From contig CAVVKQ010000001.1 of assembly GCA_963748985.1 (NCBI GenBank), positions 310,001 to 374,000 of the forward strand: DNA of 64,000 nt, in the 5' to 3' direction. The translations under genes were made by a program, and so were the position numbers. The DNA is from RPQJ01 sp963748985 (GTDB lineage: Bacteria > Pseudomonadota > Gammaproteobacteria > Steroidobacterales > Steroidobacteraceae). The notes beneath the pieces were generated by a model. That model was not told the DNA's origin and searched no databases. It saw only the letters and a list, made by a program, of their open reading frames with translations. Shown here piece after piece: positions 38,302 through 46,980 of this stretch. Each line of letters starts with the position of its first letter. Within the stretch, counting starts at the first letter, position 1.

Positions 38302-38907
38302 ATGAAGACCGTGTTCGTTCGAGCAGGTACGTTCGCGGTGTTTGCTACGGCATTACTGATCCTCGGCGGTTGTGCGGTGGGAAATCGGTACGACTACGGC
38401 AACGCGATCAGCGGGCTGCCGGTGTCCGGCAGCGGCAAGCTGGCCGTCGACGTCGTCGATCACCGTCCATACGTGCTGAGCGGTGACAAGAAGCCGGACT
38501 TTGTTGGCCTGCAGCGGGGTGGCTTCGGCAATCCGTTTGAGGTTCGCACCGGGAGCGGCCGGCCGCTCGCGGCAGAGATGCGCGACGCGATCGCCAAAGC
38601 GCTCCAGCAGCAGGGCTTTGCGGTCGTGGGCGGCACCGAGGGGGCGCCACGCAAACTGGAGCTGCGCGTCTTCGAATGGAAGACCGACGTCATGATGAAG
38701 ATGAAGACGCTGTACGACCTGCAGCTCAGCGTCTTCGACGGCAGCGGTACGCTTCTGGCGCAGAGCAGGACGAAGGGGGAGGACGTCGGCAGCGGCGGCT
38801 TCGAATCGGGCAACGCGACGAACGCCGCCCGGACTTTCGAGCTGCGGTTCACCGAACTCGTGCGCGACGAAGCCGTCCGCAGCGCGCTCTCGAAGCCAGC
38901 CCCGTGA
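38302..38907 (+). CDS. Lipoprotein of the RPYV-SGDK / RGGFGNP family (copy 1)
   Basis: A 201-aa lipoprotein with a signal ending ILGGC. The mature protein has VDHRPYVLSGDKKPDFVGL, QRGGFGNPFEV, then an alpha/beta stretch (MRDAIAKALQQQGFAVVGG) and LELRVFEWKTDVMMKMKTLYDLQLSVFD. The same motifs in the same order occur in the lipoprotein at 48968-49582 inside the polyketide cluster. The fold resembles small outer-membrane-associated lipoproteins such as YajG; function unknown. Followed 16 nt later by a second lipoprotein. Confidence 0.75.
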   Translation: MKTVFVRAGTFAVFATALLILGGCAVGNRYDYGNAISGLPVSGSGKLAVDVVDHRPYVLSGDKKPDFVGLQRGGFGNPFEVRTGSGRPLAAEMRDAIAKALQQQGFAVVGGTEGAPRKLELRVFEWKTDVMMKMKTLYDLQLSVFDGSGTLLAQSRTKGEDVGSGGFESGNATNAARTFELRFTELVRDEAVRSALSKPAP

Positions 38908-38923
38908 TTCCAGGAGTATCGCG

Positions 38924-39376
38924 ATGAAAACATCGTTCGTTTCTCGGCTGTACCGCATCAGTCTCGGCCTGCTGGCCCTGTCGCTCGTCGGCTGCGTCGG
39001 CAATACGTCGGGCCAGCTGACGCTGCCGAAGGAGCAGGTGCAGGCTGGCAGCTACTTCGTGCAGCGGCACGACAAGGATGACCGCGACCTCGCCTCGACG
39101 ATTGCAAAGGCGATGCAGGCGCGAGGCCTCCATGCGACCGCGGGGACGGTCTCGCAACGCCCGGCCGAGGCGACCTACGTCGTGACCTACGTCGACAAGT
39201 GGATGTGGGACATGCGCATGTACCTGTACGACCTGCGCATCGATCTACGCGACGCCCGCGACCAGTCGATCCTCGGGTATGGTCAGTCGATGCAGAGTTC
39301 GCTGAAGGCCATGGGTCAGACACACGAGGACGTCATCAATCGCGCCCTTGACCAGTTGTTCCCGCCCGGTAAGTAG
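38924..39376 (+). CDS. Small lipoprotein
   Basis: A 150-aa lipoprotein with a signal ending SLVGC. The mature part contains YFVQRHDKDDRDLASTIAKA, then MQARGLHATAG, a YVVTYVDKWMWDMRMYLYDL stretch, and a C-terminal helix ending in ALDQLFPPGK. I recognise no named family. It is probably co-transcribed with the preceding lipoprotein. Confidence 0.65.
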   Translation: MKTSFVSRLYRISLGLLALSLVGCVGNTSGQLTLPKEQVQAGSYFVQRHDKDDRDLASTIAKAMQARGLHATAGTVSQRPAEATYVVTYVDKWMWDMRMYLYDLRIDLRDARDQSILGYGQSMQSSLKAMGQTHEDVINRALDQLFPPGK

Positions 39377-39811
39377 CGGTCGGGGGTGCCAACTGGAAAC
39401 GGCGGGCACCCCTCCTTGTATCAAACGGGTCCGTCTGCAAGGTATTACTTCAGTTTGACGACGGTGCCCTTGAGCGTGACGCCGGCCATCGTGGCATCGG
39501 CACCGCACCGTCGACCTGCGCGCGCCGAACGGTGCGGTCCTTTCTCCTGGTTAGAGCCCTCGCGGGGGTTTTGGGACCACTGGAATCAAGCGCGCACGCG
39601 ATCTGTGCTTTCTCTTGGCAATTGAAAGTCGTGCCCGCTTTGGCGCAATGTCCGAGAAAGTGGCGTATCGGTTCGGCGCTGAACTTGAACTTGAACTTTG
39701 CGTTGACTTGTCGGATCAGCTCTCGGTGCTGTGTTCAGGCGATGTAGTCGGCTTGCCGGCCAAGTCCAGGATCAAACGGCCGACCGCACCTGCACCAAGA
39801 ACGAGCATGTC
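39377..39811. other. Intergenic region with a hairpin
   Basis: Just after the lipoprotein stop, GGGTGCC...GGCACCC (about 39385-39413) can form a stem and may be a weak terminator. On the minus strand a short frame ending at 39445 reads ADATMAGVTLKGTVVKLK and could be the tail of a lost gene, but nothing upstream supports it. The rest of these 435 bp shows nothing I recognise. Confidence 0.4.
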
Positions 39812-40654
39812 ATGCCTCTGCAGCGTCGTCTGAGGTCCGTCGCCATACTGCTGCTTGCCAGTCTGGTTGCCAGCCAGGCTATGGCAGCTGAAAAGCCCCT
39901 ATGGGAACTGGGCATCGGCATGAGTGCGCTATCTTTTCCGGACTATCGTGGTTCTGACGAATCCAGCTTCTTCGCCATCCCCTTTCCCTATGTCGTTTAT
40001 CGCGGCACATTTCTCAAGGCGGACAAGGACGGCATCCGCGGCGCCTTTTTCGACAACGACCGCATCGAACTCAACGGGAGTGTCGGCGCCTCGGTGCCCG
40101 TGAGCAGCGACGACAACCGTGCCCGGCAGGGCATGCCCGATCTACAGCCGACGGTGGAGCTCGGTCCCTCGTTTGACGTCAACCTTTGGCGCACCCGAGA
40201 CCGGCGATACGAACTGGACTTCCGCCTGCCAGTACGTGCCGCTGTTACGGTGATAGGGGGGATGGATTATGTTGGATGGGAATTTTCGCCGCGCCTCGTT
40301 CTCGACGTCAGCGATGTTGCAGGGCTGGTCGGCTGGAATCTGGGGTTGCTTGCTGGGCCCATTTACGGCTCGGAACGTAGCCACGACTACTTCTATTCGG
40401 TAGCGCCGCAATACGCTACCGCCGACCGTCCGGCGTTCGATGCCGCGGCGGGCTACGCCGGCAGTCAGTTCCTGGTGTCGTTATCGAAGCGCTACCCGAA
40501 GTACTGGGTCGGTGCGTTTGCCCGCTGGGACAGTCTTGAAGGCGCCGCCTTTGCCAACAGCCCGCTGGTCAGGCAGCAGAGTTACTTTGCTGTCGGCGTC
40601 GCCATCGCCTGGATACTCGAGGAATCGTCCAAAGTTGTCGAGGCAGATGAGTAA
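39812..40654 (+). CDS. MipA/OmpV-family outer-membrane protein
   Basis: A 280-aa protein from the ATG at 39812 (signal peptide LLLASLVASQAMA; the longer frame from 39731 lacks one). Barrel strands match MipA/OmpV: ELGIGMSALSFPDYRGS, FAIPFPYVVYRG, DLQPTVELGPSFDVNLW, ending YFAVGVAIAWI. MipA scaffolds murein synthases and hydrolases in E. coli; most relatives are of unknown role. It sits directly at the convergent border of the pigment cluster. Confidence 0.85.
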   Translation: MPLQRRLRSVAILLLASLVASQAMAAEKPLWELGIGMSALSFPDYRGSDESSFFAIPFPYVVYRGTFLKADKDGIRGAFFDNDRIELNGSVGASVPVSSDDNRARQGMPDLQPTVELGPSFDVNLWRTRDRRYELDFRLPVRAAVTVIGGMDYVGWEFSPRLVLDVSDVAGLVGWNLGLLAGPIYGSERSHDYFYSVAPQYATADRPAFDAAAGYAGSQFLVSLSKRYPKYWVGAFARWDSLEGAAFANSPLVRQQSYFAVGVAIAWILEESSKVVEADE

Positions 40655-40674
40655 ATCTGGCTCGCGCAGCGGGT

Positions 40675-42006
40675 TCAGCCGATTGTCTGACGATCGATGT
40701 GCTGCCAGAGCGGGCCTCGCATGCCGAACTTGCGTAGCACAGCGAACGTCCTCGAGTCGAAGCTGATGCCGAGGTGAGGCACCACCCAACGCGGTTGGTG
40801 CGTGGCGCGTTCCCGAACTCGCTCGTAGACGGCGTCGCGAAAGCGACGACGCTCCAGTTCGGTCCGTGAGTCGAGGACTTCGAGGTCTTCCACCCAGACG
40901 AGCATGATCGCGGCAAAGGGGTCAAGCTCCGCCACGAAATCGAGCGTACGGTCGATGTGCTCTAGCGTCTCGCCGGTCGTGCCGAGGATGAATGAGTGGC
41001 AGTCCTTCAGGCCGTGCGCCTTCGAGATACGCGAGAGGCGTGCGATCTTGTCCGTGTGAAAACCCTTGCGGAGTCGATCCAGGATGTCGTCACAGCCGCT
41101 GTCCGACCCGATCTCCATGCCGACGGCCCCTGCGCGCACCATGAGTTCCGCTAGCTCGTCGTCGAATGCCACTGGATTTATGTAGCTCGTCCAGGGCGTG
41201 CGGTTGCCGCGAGCCACGAGTTCACGGCAGACCTCCTTCGCATGTCGCAGCGGAAGATTGAAGACGCTGTCTACGATGAAGAGGTGCTCCACGCCGGAGC
41301 GAGAGCAGATCTCAGTGAACTCATCGGCGACCTTGCCGGGGTCGCGCAGGCGGCCCTGTCTCCCTTCGATCAGGGGATAGGTACAGTAGTCACAGCGCAG
41401 GGGGCAGCCGCGCTTCGTCTGCAGCGACTCGATCCCATAGTCGCTGTAGTAGCGCTCAGGCAGAACGCTGCGGTCCGGTCGGGGCAGGTCGTCCAGTGCG
41501 AGAAAGTGACCGGAGTGCCCGGCGAAGCGAACGTGCCCGTCTTCGCGGTAGTACAGGCCGTCGATGCGATCGAGCGCCGGCTCCGGCGTCTCGAGTTCGT
41601 CAAGCAACTGTGGAAAGGCTCGCTCGCCTTCGCCGGCAATGCCGTAGTCGGCGCCGAGGTCTTCCATAAGGGCCTGCGGCATGACGGAGAAGCCGCCACC
41701 GCCGAGCACGATTGGCGCCGGTGAGTTTGCGCGCACGGTCCGGATGATCTCGCGGTAAGCATCCAGGTTCGCCGTGATGTTTGTGTAATCCATGTTCTGG
41801 AGATTGCGCAGCCCGATCGCGACGAGGTCGGGCTGCGACTCGCGAAGGTTGCGGGCGACCGTCTCCAGGGGTTCCGGCTCGAAGCAGAGATCCCAGAACA
41901 GCTTCTCGTGCTGCTTGGGGGTTGCAGCCATCACCGACAGAATGCCGATAGGGAGGACGGCATCCGGCAGCTTTTCGCGGTTTGCGGAAATGAAAGCGAC
42001 GCGCAT
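40675..42006 (-). CDS. B12-binding radical SAM protein
   Basis: A 443-aa protein with an N-terminal cobalamin-binding-type Rossmann domain (about 1-130; LPIGILSVMAA, IVLGGGGFSVMPQALME, GIAGEGERAFPQLL) and a radical-SAM barrel with CPLRCDYC (CxxxCxxC, about 203-210), which binds the 4Fe-4S cluster, plus an EIGSDSG Ser/Glu site for SAM. There is no visible DxHxxG corrinoid loop, so cobalamin may bind base-off without His. It is third in a minus-strand run with a PPTase and a membrane protein, at the edge of the aryl-polyene cluster. Methylation or another radical tailoring of the polyene is a guess. Confidence 0.8.
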   Translation of the reverse strand: MRVAFISANREKLPDAVLPIGILSVMAATPKQHEKLFWDLCFEPEPLETVARNLRESQPDLVAIGLRNLQNMDYTNITANLDAYREIIRTVRANSPAPIVLGGGGFSVMPQALMEDLGADYGIAGEGERAFPQLLDELETPEPALDRIDGLYYREDGHVRFAGHSGHFLALDDLPRPDRSVLPERYYSDYGIESLQTKRGCPLRCDYCTYPLIEGRQGRLRDPGKVADEFTEICSRSGVEHLFIVDSVFNLPLRHAKEVCRELVARGNRTPWTSYINPVAFDDELAELMVRAGAVGMEIGSDSGCDDILDRLRKGFHTDKIARLSRISKAHGLKDCHSFILGTTGETLEHIDRTLDFVAELDPFAAIMLVWVEDLEVLDSRTELERRRFRDAVYERVRERATHQPRWVVPHLGISFDSRTFAVLRKFGMRGPLWQHIDRQTIG

Positions 42007-42027
42007 GATTGGTGTCGTCAGGTTTGC

Positions 42028-42781
42028 CTAGGAGTGGTCTCGATCGCTGCATGAACTCTGTCTCATGCCGGCGCTGGCTGGGCGAAAGACCTCGCGCACG
42101 CCTGCCAGTTGGCGCATGAAGTCAATAAATCCGCGGTACGTCTGCTGCGGAAATCGTCGCCGACGAAACCAGTATTCGGCGGCGAAGAATGCACCGACGA
42201 TCAGGTAGTTCAGTACGTTTGCGAAAAGTGACCATGTGTCGAGCGCGACTGTGACCGGCAGAGTCAGCCCGACGGCAAGCAGAAATTCCGCCAGGATGAG
42301 CCAGCGCGGCCAGGGTGAGGTTTATGGCCGACAGCAAGATGAAGAGGCCTGCCCATAATAGTGTCAGGCGACGAGCGTAGGCGGCTATGTCGCTGTCCAC
42401 GCTGACGGTATTTCCATGCAAGATTCGAATGATGCGTTCGATCAATGGCAGCCGGCCCGACAGTAATGTGTGACCGAAGATCCATGCCATGAAGCCATTG
42501 ATGAGGATAGGAGGCAGGAACAGCAAGAGCAGGGCTTGCTCACGACCGGCGATCGCAAGCAGGCCAAGACCGGCGACGACCAGCAGCACCCAGGCGGCCA
42601 CGCGCCGTCGCCGAAGTCCGGGCAGCAGGATGATCAGAATGAGTATCGCAATGCTCGCAGCGATAAGCGTCGGGTCTTTGGTCAGGACCGCGGCGTGTGC
42701 AAGTAAGGGATAGGACAGCCCGAGCACTGTCACGGTCGTGGCAGTGTCGCGTCCGAGACTCGCGGTGTCGGGCGGTTTCAT
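42028..42781 (-). CDS. COG4648-like membrane protein of aryl-polyene clusters (one frameshift)
   Basis: A multi-helix inner-membrane protein (ATG 42781: MKPPDTASLGRD). The first frame gives helices PTLIAASIAILILIILLPGL, VAAWVLLVVAGLGLLAIA and LLLFLPPILINGFMAWIFGH, then LTLLWAGLFILLSAINLTLA. Near 42308-42318 the frame shifts, and another frame continues AEFLLAVGLTLPVTVALDTW, SLFANVLNYLIVGAFFAAEY and FRRRRFPQQTYRGFIDF to a stop at 42028. WSLFANVLNYL-V is the conserved tail of this family. About 250 aa after repair. Its role in the pathway is unknown. Confidence 0.7.
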
Positions 42782-42803
42782 ATCGGGGGAACGGTGTCGC
42801 TTA

Positions 42804-43493
42804 TCAGGCGCAACCGCAAGTGGCATCATCGCTACTCATGCCGACGATCATGGCCCACGACTCCGTTTGCTGCTCGGGCCATTCGGCCGTGTGCACGGTC
42901 GCATCCAGCAGATCGGCCGACGCAGCAGTCCAAGCCGCTGCAAGTCGCAGTGTCGGTCGCGGTGCAAATATCATTGCTTTCCATCGTTGCGTCGTGGGAA
43001 TCTCGGCGCGTCGTTCGCCAGCGACGTCAATCAAGCAGCATTGCCGGAGGGCGTCTGCGAGAGGCAGTCGCAAGGCCTTGGCAAAAGCCTCCTTCAGCGT
43101 CCAGAACTCGTAGAAGTTTGTGCAGAGTGCCGATGGATCATCCAGCGACGCGAGGTAGTCCGCCTCGGCCGTGGAGTAGGCGAGCCTAGCAATGTCCTTG
43201 AAGGCACGCGGTATAAGGGATTCGACGTCGACACCGACAGAGCTTGGTTCGGTCCCGACGGCAAGGGCGGCAAACCCGCGGCTGTGGGAGAGGCTTCTAG
43301 CTTGGCCGTCCGCGACCGGAACTGCTGCTATCAGGGCGCGACTGGATGCATAGTCAAGGCGTCGACGGTTTGTGCGTAGGGCTGCCCATTCGGCATGGGC
43401 GTCGCTTTCGAGTCGCGATGGATCGAATTGCTTCGCGGCATCGGGCGTTCCAAGCCAGACAGCCCGCGCCCGCGGCGATGGAAGTGGCGACAT
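42804..43493 (-). CDS. 4'-phosphopantetheinyl transferase (Sfp type)
   Basis: A 229-aa enzyme that loads the phosphopantetheine arm onto the cluster's ACPs. It has the two Sfp-family signatures VGVDVES (Mg-binding Asp/Glu) and FWTLKEAFAKAL (WxxKEAxxK) in the right spacing. First gene of a minus-strand group (PPTase, COG4648-like, radical SAM), back to back with the acyltransferase operon; the start codons are 30 bp apart, so the promoters must overlap the genes. Confidence 0.88.
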   Translation of the reverse strand: MSPLPSPRARAVWLGTPDAAKQFDPSRLESDAHAEWAALRTNRRRLDYASSRALIAAVPVADGQARSLSHSRGFAALAVGTEPSSVGVDVESLIPRAFKDIARLAYSTAEADYLASLDDPSALCTNFYEFWTLKEAFAKALRLPLADALRQCCLIDVAGERRAEIPTTQRWKAMIFAPRPTLRLAAAWTAASADLLDATVHTAEWPEQQTESWAMIVGMSSDDATCGCA

Positions 43494-43523
43494 CAGCCGG
43501 CCCGCGAGGGGGCAACTGACAGC

Positions 43524-44369
43524 ATGGAAGAGCGGCAGACATATCTTTGGCGAATCTTCGTCACCGGGACTTGCTTTGTCCTGTTCGGTCTCAGTGGCCT
43601 TATTCTAGGGCTCTTCGTCCTGCCCGTGACGCTGTTGTTGCCTGGGGGGGCTGCGCGGCGGCGCGCCCGCACGCGCGCGCTCGTCCAGCGTGCCTTCCGC
43701 TTGTTCGTGGATACGATGAGTGGTCTGGGCGGTGTGAGCTATGCGTTCGCCGGCACCGAGCGCCTCGGTCGGCCCGGGCAACTGATCATTGCCAACCATC
43801 CGACACTGGTAGACGTGGTATTCATCGTCGCATTCACGCCTGCCCCGGCGTGCGTCGTAAAGGCCGCCATCTTCAATAACCCGTTTACCCGCTGGGTCGT
43901 GCAGGCGGCTGGTTACATCCGCAATTCCCCTACCGACACCATGATAGAGCAGGCGATTCTTGGGCTCAGGTCGGGTGATATTCTGATCATGTTCCCGGAG
44001 GGGACGCGGACGCGACCAGACCAGCCGCGCCACTTTCACCGTGGCGCGGCCAGCATCGCGACCCAGGCCGCTGCCGTATTGACCCCGGTTTACATAAGCG
44101 TCGACCAACCGTTGTTGCACAAGTCCCAGCCGTGGTATCGCGTGCCCCGACGTCGCCCCCATCTGTCGCTCAGGGTCGGTGAGGACATCGATCTGGCGCA
44201 GTACCGTGATATGCCGCCGCCCCGGGCGTCGCGGCAGCTCAACACATGGCTACTAGCGCATTACGAGACAGAGTTGGGGCACGCTAATGTCTATAATGAA
44301 AAACGATGGACAGGGAGGGGCATGCAGCCGCCGCGTACGCTGTTACAGGTGCCTTTGACTGAGTCTTGA
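43524..44369 (+). CDS. 1-acylglycerol-3-phosphate acyltransferase-like (PlsC fold)
   Basis: A 281-aa membrane-associated acyltransferase from the ATG at 43524 with an N-terminal helix (VLFGLSGLILGLFVLPVTLL), the NHPTLVD (HX4D) catalytic motif, and FPEGTRTR. In aryl-polyene clusters such an enzyme is thought to attach the polyene acyl chain to a lipid anchor. First gene of a tightly packed plus-strand run to 50922. The C-terminal 25 residues look poorly conserved. Confidence 0.85.
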   Translation: MEERQTYLWRIFVTGTCFVLFGLSGLILGLFVLPVTLLLPGGAARRRARTRALVQRAFRLFVDTMSGLGGVSYAFAGTERLGRPGQLIIANHPTLVDVVFIVAFTPAPACVVKAAIFNNPFTRWVVQAAGYIRNSPTDTMIEQAILGLRSGDILIMFPEGTRTRPDQPRHFHRGAASIATQAAAVLTPVYISVDQPLLHKSQPWYRVPRRRPHLSLRVGEDIDLAQYRDMPPPRASRQLNTWLLAHYETELGHANVYNEKRWTGRGMQPPRTLLQVPLTES

Positions 44370-44378
44370 GGGGGGGGC

Positions 44379-44627
44379 ATGCAGACAAGAGACGAAGTCC
44401 TGGAGCAGATCAAGACGTCACTGGTTGAACTGTTCGAAATCGAACCGGCGCGGGTGACGCTCGAAGCAAGGCTCAACGAGGATCTGGAGATCGACAGCAT
44501 CGATGCGGTCGACCTGATAGATCGGTTGCGACGCCAGACGGGCCATAAGATCTCAGCGGATGATTTCAGGTCGGTGCGGACGGTGGGTGACCTCGCCGAC
44601 GCCGTTCATGCTCTCGTAAAGGCGTGA
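44379..44627 (+). CDS. Acyl carrier protein
   Basis: An 82-aa ACP: four-helix pattern with LEIDSIDAVDLIDRL; the Ser in DSID (residue 40) carries phosphopantetheine. The DSID form instead of DSLD is common in aryl-polyene ACPs. The stop overlaps the next start (ATGA-type). A second ACP of another subtype is encoded at 53379. Confidence 0.92.
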   Translation: MQTRDEVLEQIKTSLVELFEIEPARVTLEARLNEDLEIDSIDAVDLIDRLRRQTGHKISADDFRSVRTVGDLADAVHALVKA

Positions 44628-45316
44628 GCCGAGTTCTCGAATCCAGTCGGGTACCCGGCCTTCGATTCGAAAGTCTCGCAGCCCGGTTGCGCACGCACCC
44701 CTGGGTGCGAGATGCGCGCGTTTTCCTGTCGGAAATTGAAGCCGACGTTCCCGTTGGCGCAGGTCCCATGAATATTCTGGCCGTCCCCAGCGTGTCGGGT
44801 GAGGGCGTCCTGCGACGCTGCGGGAAGGTTCACATCGTCGCAGAGCTGGAGCGATATCTGGGAGGGTATTGCACTGCGAGTGAGGTGCGCATCGGTTGGT
44901 TCCTGACCGAAAAGTTGCCGGAGCTAGGCCAGGAGCACAGTCACGTCTTGTTGCTCCGATCGGGTATGCCGATCGTCTCTGATCTCGTGGTCGATATCAG
45001 TTCGCGAATTCTGGATTGTCACCTGCGTGTGCCTTTTGACCTTCCGATTTTTTGCGGGCACTTTCGCGACATACCAATTGTGCCCGGTGTCACGCAAGTG
45101 GGCTGGGCCATCGACCTGGCCCGCATGCATGGAATCGTTTCGTCGCGGGTCGTCGGTATCAGTGCCTCGAAGTTCTGTCGCCTGGTCCAGCCCGGCATGT
45201 CCTTCGACCTTCGGCTCGCGCCCGGTGCGCATGTGGAGCAGCTTCAGTTCACTTATCGGAAGGGTCAGAAGGTCATATCGACCGGTCGCTTGCAGTTCGA
45301 GGGCGGCCATGTTTAG
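44624..45316 (+). CDS. Fusion of an AMP-ligase C-terminal-like segment with a hotdog dehydratase
   Basis: A 230-aa protein. Residues about 10-115 (LAARLRTHPWVRDARVFLSE ... GKVHIVAELERYLGGYCTAS ... WFLTEKLPE) align by eye with the C-terminal subdomain of acyl-AMP ligases but lack the catalytic Lys-containing end. Residues about 120-230 are a FabA/FabZ-like hotdog with GHFRDIPIVPGVTQVGWAID. An ApeI-type dehydratase of aryl-polyene clusters has similar architecture, as far as I recall. The dehydratase helix appears to keep only part of the usual catalytic set (H in GHF). Confidence 0.75.
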   Translation: MSRVLESSRVPGLRFESLAARLRTHPWVRDARVFLSEIEADVPVGAGPMNILAVPSVSGEGVLRRCGKVHIVAELERYLGGYCTASEVRIGWFLTEKLPELGQEHSHVLLLRSGMPIVSDLVVDISSRILDCHLRVPFDLPIFCGHFRDIPIVPGVTQVGWAIDLARMHGIVSSRVVGISASKFCRLVQPGMSFDLRLAPGAHVEQLQFTYRKGQKVISTGRLQFEGGHV

Positions 45317-46076
45317 CGTCTGCGTCGTGATTCCCGTGTACAACCACGAATTGGCCATCGCCGAAACGCTGGCTGGCCTGCGCGGCCAGGCGTTAACGGT
45401 CCTGTTGGTGGATGATGGATCGGAGCCTGCGTGCGCCGCCGTGTTGCGGAGCCTGGCGGATACCGACGCCGATACGCGCCTGCTGCGCCTACCTGAAAAC
45501 CGCGGCAAGGGGGCTGCGGTCATGGCGGGACTGGCATTCGCTGCGGAAGCGGGTTTCACGCACGTCCTGCAGATCGATGCGGACGGGCAGCACGATTCCG
45601 CGGATATCCCACGGTTTCTCGCGGCAGCATGCGCCGAACCAACCGCGCTCATCTGCGGCGAGCCTGTCTTTGACGCGTCTATTCCTCGCCACCGTCTGTA
45701 CCTGCGGTACCTGACGCATGTAATGGTCTGGATTAACACGCTATCCTTCGACATTCACGATTCCATGTGCGGTCTGCGCGTTTATCCACTGTCCAAGGTG
45801 CTCCCGGTCATCGAGAAGGAGCGTCCGGGCAGCCGCATGGACTTTGACATCGAGATACTCGTGCGCCTGCATTGGAACGGAGTGACCATGCGGTGGTTGC
45901 CGACCCACGTTGGCTACCCACGCGACGGCGTTTCGCACTTTCGGCTGGTGCGGGACAACTGGCTAATCACGCTGATGCACACGCAACTGTTCTTCGGCAT
46001 GCTTCGCCGTGCGCCAATGCTGATCGGGCGGCGACTTCGTCTGGCGTTTGGTGCCGTCCCTGGAGTGACGACGTGA
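45309..46076 (+). CDS. Family-2 glycosyltransferase
   Basis: A 255-aa GT-A enzyme: FSVCVVIPVYNHELAIAETL, LLVDDGSEP, LQIDADGQHD (DxD at about 90) and a C-terminal amphipathic tail. ATG 45309 overlaps the previous gene by 8 nt; the long upstream extension in this frame is antisense-like and is rejected. GT2 proteins of this type are regular members of aryl-polyene and flexirubin clusters, presumably decorating the polar end of the pigment. Confidence 0.87.
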   Translation: MFSVCVVIPVYNHELAIAETLAGLRGQALTVLLVDDGSEPACAAVLRSLADTDADTRLLRLPENRGKGAAVMAGLAFAAEAGFTHVLQIDADGQHDSADIPRFLAAACAEPTALICGEPVFDASIPRHRLYLRYLTHVMVWINTLSFDIHDSMCGLRVYPLSKVLPVIEKERPGSRMDFDIEILVRLHWNGVTMRWLPTHVGYPRDGVSHFRLVRDNWLITLMHTQLFFGMLRRAPMLIGRRLRLAFGAVPGVTT

Positions 46077-46510
46077 GAGCGCAGGGCGCCTTGTTCACCG
46101 ACATCGAACTCGAGGTGCGGTTCCATGACGTGGACATGGTCGGTGTCGTGTGGCACGGTCATTATCTGCGCTACCTCGAGAATGCCAGGTGGGCATTCAT
46201 GAATGAAATGGGCTACGGCCTGGATCGAATGCTCGCATCCGGATTCGTGTGGCCGATTGTCGAACTGCAGACGAAGTACCTGAATCCTGCTCGCTTCGGT
46301 AATGTTCTGCGTGTGCGCGTCTCTCTCATGGAATGGGAAAGTCGCCTGACGTTGAACTATCTGGTCACCCGAGTGGCCGATGCTGCACGCATCGTGCGCG
46401 GACGAACGGTTCAGGTCGCTGTCGACGCCCGGTCGAGCGAGCTGCAATTCACGACACCGCTTGACTTTCGGTCATGTGTTTATGCCGCCCTGTCGCGGGC
46501 TGCGGATTGA
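46073..46510 (+). CDS. Acyl-CoA/ACP thioesterase (4HBT hotdog)
   Basis: A 145-aa YbgC/FcbC-type hotdog: VRFHDVDMVGVVWHGHYLRY, LENARWAFM, with the catalytic-type Asp in HDVDMVGVVW. The GTG start at 46073 overlaps the GT2 stop (GTGA). It may release the finished polyene acyl chain or recycle stalled chains. Confidence 0.85.
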   Translation: MRAQGALFTDIELEVRFHDVDMVGVVWHGHYLRYLENARWAFMNEMGYGLDRMLASGFVWPIVELQTKYLNPARFGNVLRVRVSLMEWESRLTLNYLVTRVADAARIVRGRTVQVAVDARSSELQFTTPLDFRSCVYAALSRAAD

Positions 46511-46980
46511 TGCCGATGCAATTGCCGTTGCCCGCCGAATTGCTTCACCACACGGACGGTGCGCTATTGCTGGATGAGCTTCGGTGCGTCGACGGGAACC
46601 GCTTGGAAGCCCGCGTGGTTGTGCGGTCCGGCACCGCGTTCAGTGACGCTTCTGGCAACCTGCCGTGTTGGGTTGGGCCGGAGATCATGGCTCAGGCCAT
46701 TGCGACTTTGTCGGGGTACCGGTCGCTGCGCGACAACGGTCGTCCTGCGGCAATCGGACTGCTGCTGGGTGTGCGCTCGTATCAGGCCGCCCAGCACGAA
46801 TTTCTGGTTGGCGAGACCTTGGATGTCGAAGTGGTTGAATCGTTGCTGGATGAGGAGGGTCGGGCCGTTTTCGATTGCAGGATCAGCTGTTCCAGCAAGG
46901 TAATCGCTTCGGGCACTTTGACGGTCTTTCAGCCACCCGACGGTTCGTTCCTTGCGGGGGAGTCCGGACGCGATGATTGA
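46510..46980 (+). CDS. 3-hydroxyacyl-ACP dehydratase-like protein (ApeP-type hotdog)
   Basis: A 156-aa protein with LPAELLHHTDGALLLDELRC at the N-terminus and GPEIMAQAIATLSGYRSLRD then AIGLLLGVRSYQ, the pattern of the FabZ-like dehydratases of aryl-polyene clusters. Start ATG overlaps the thioesterase stop by one base. It would remove water from the beta-hydroxyacyl intermediate on each extension cycle. The frameshifted gene at 59091-59528 is a second member of the same type. Confidence 0.8.
   Translation: MPMQLPLPAELLHHTDGALLLDELRCVDGNRLEARVVVRSGTAFSDASGNLPCWVGPEIMAQAIATLSGYRSLRDNGRPAAIGLLLGVRSYQAAQHEFLVGETLDVEVVESLLDEEGRAVFDCRISCSSKVIASGTLTVFQPPDGSFLAGESGRDD

Noticed and set aside
39445..39520. 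Minus-strand tail reading ADATMAGVTLKGTVVKLK
   Set aside because: Looks protein-like, but no upstream continuation or start was found; may be a remnant or chance.
44291..44297. TATAAT-like sequence inside the 3' end of the PlsC-like gene
   Set aside because: The only -35 candidate is 12 nt away, too close; it lies in coding sequence.
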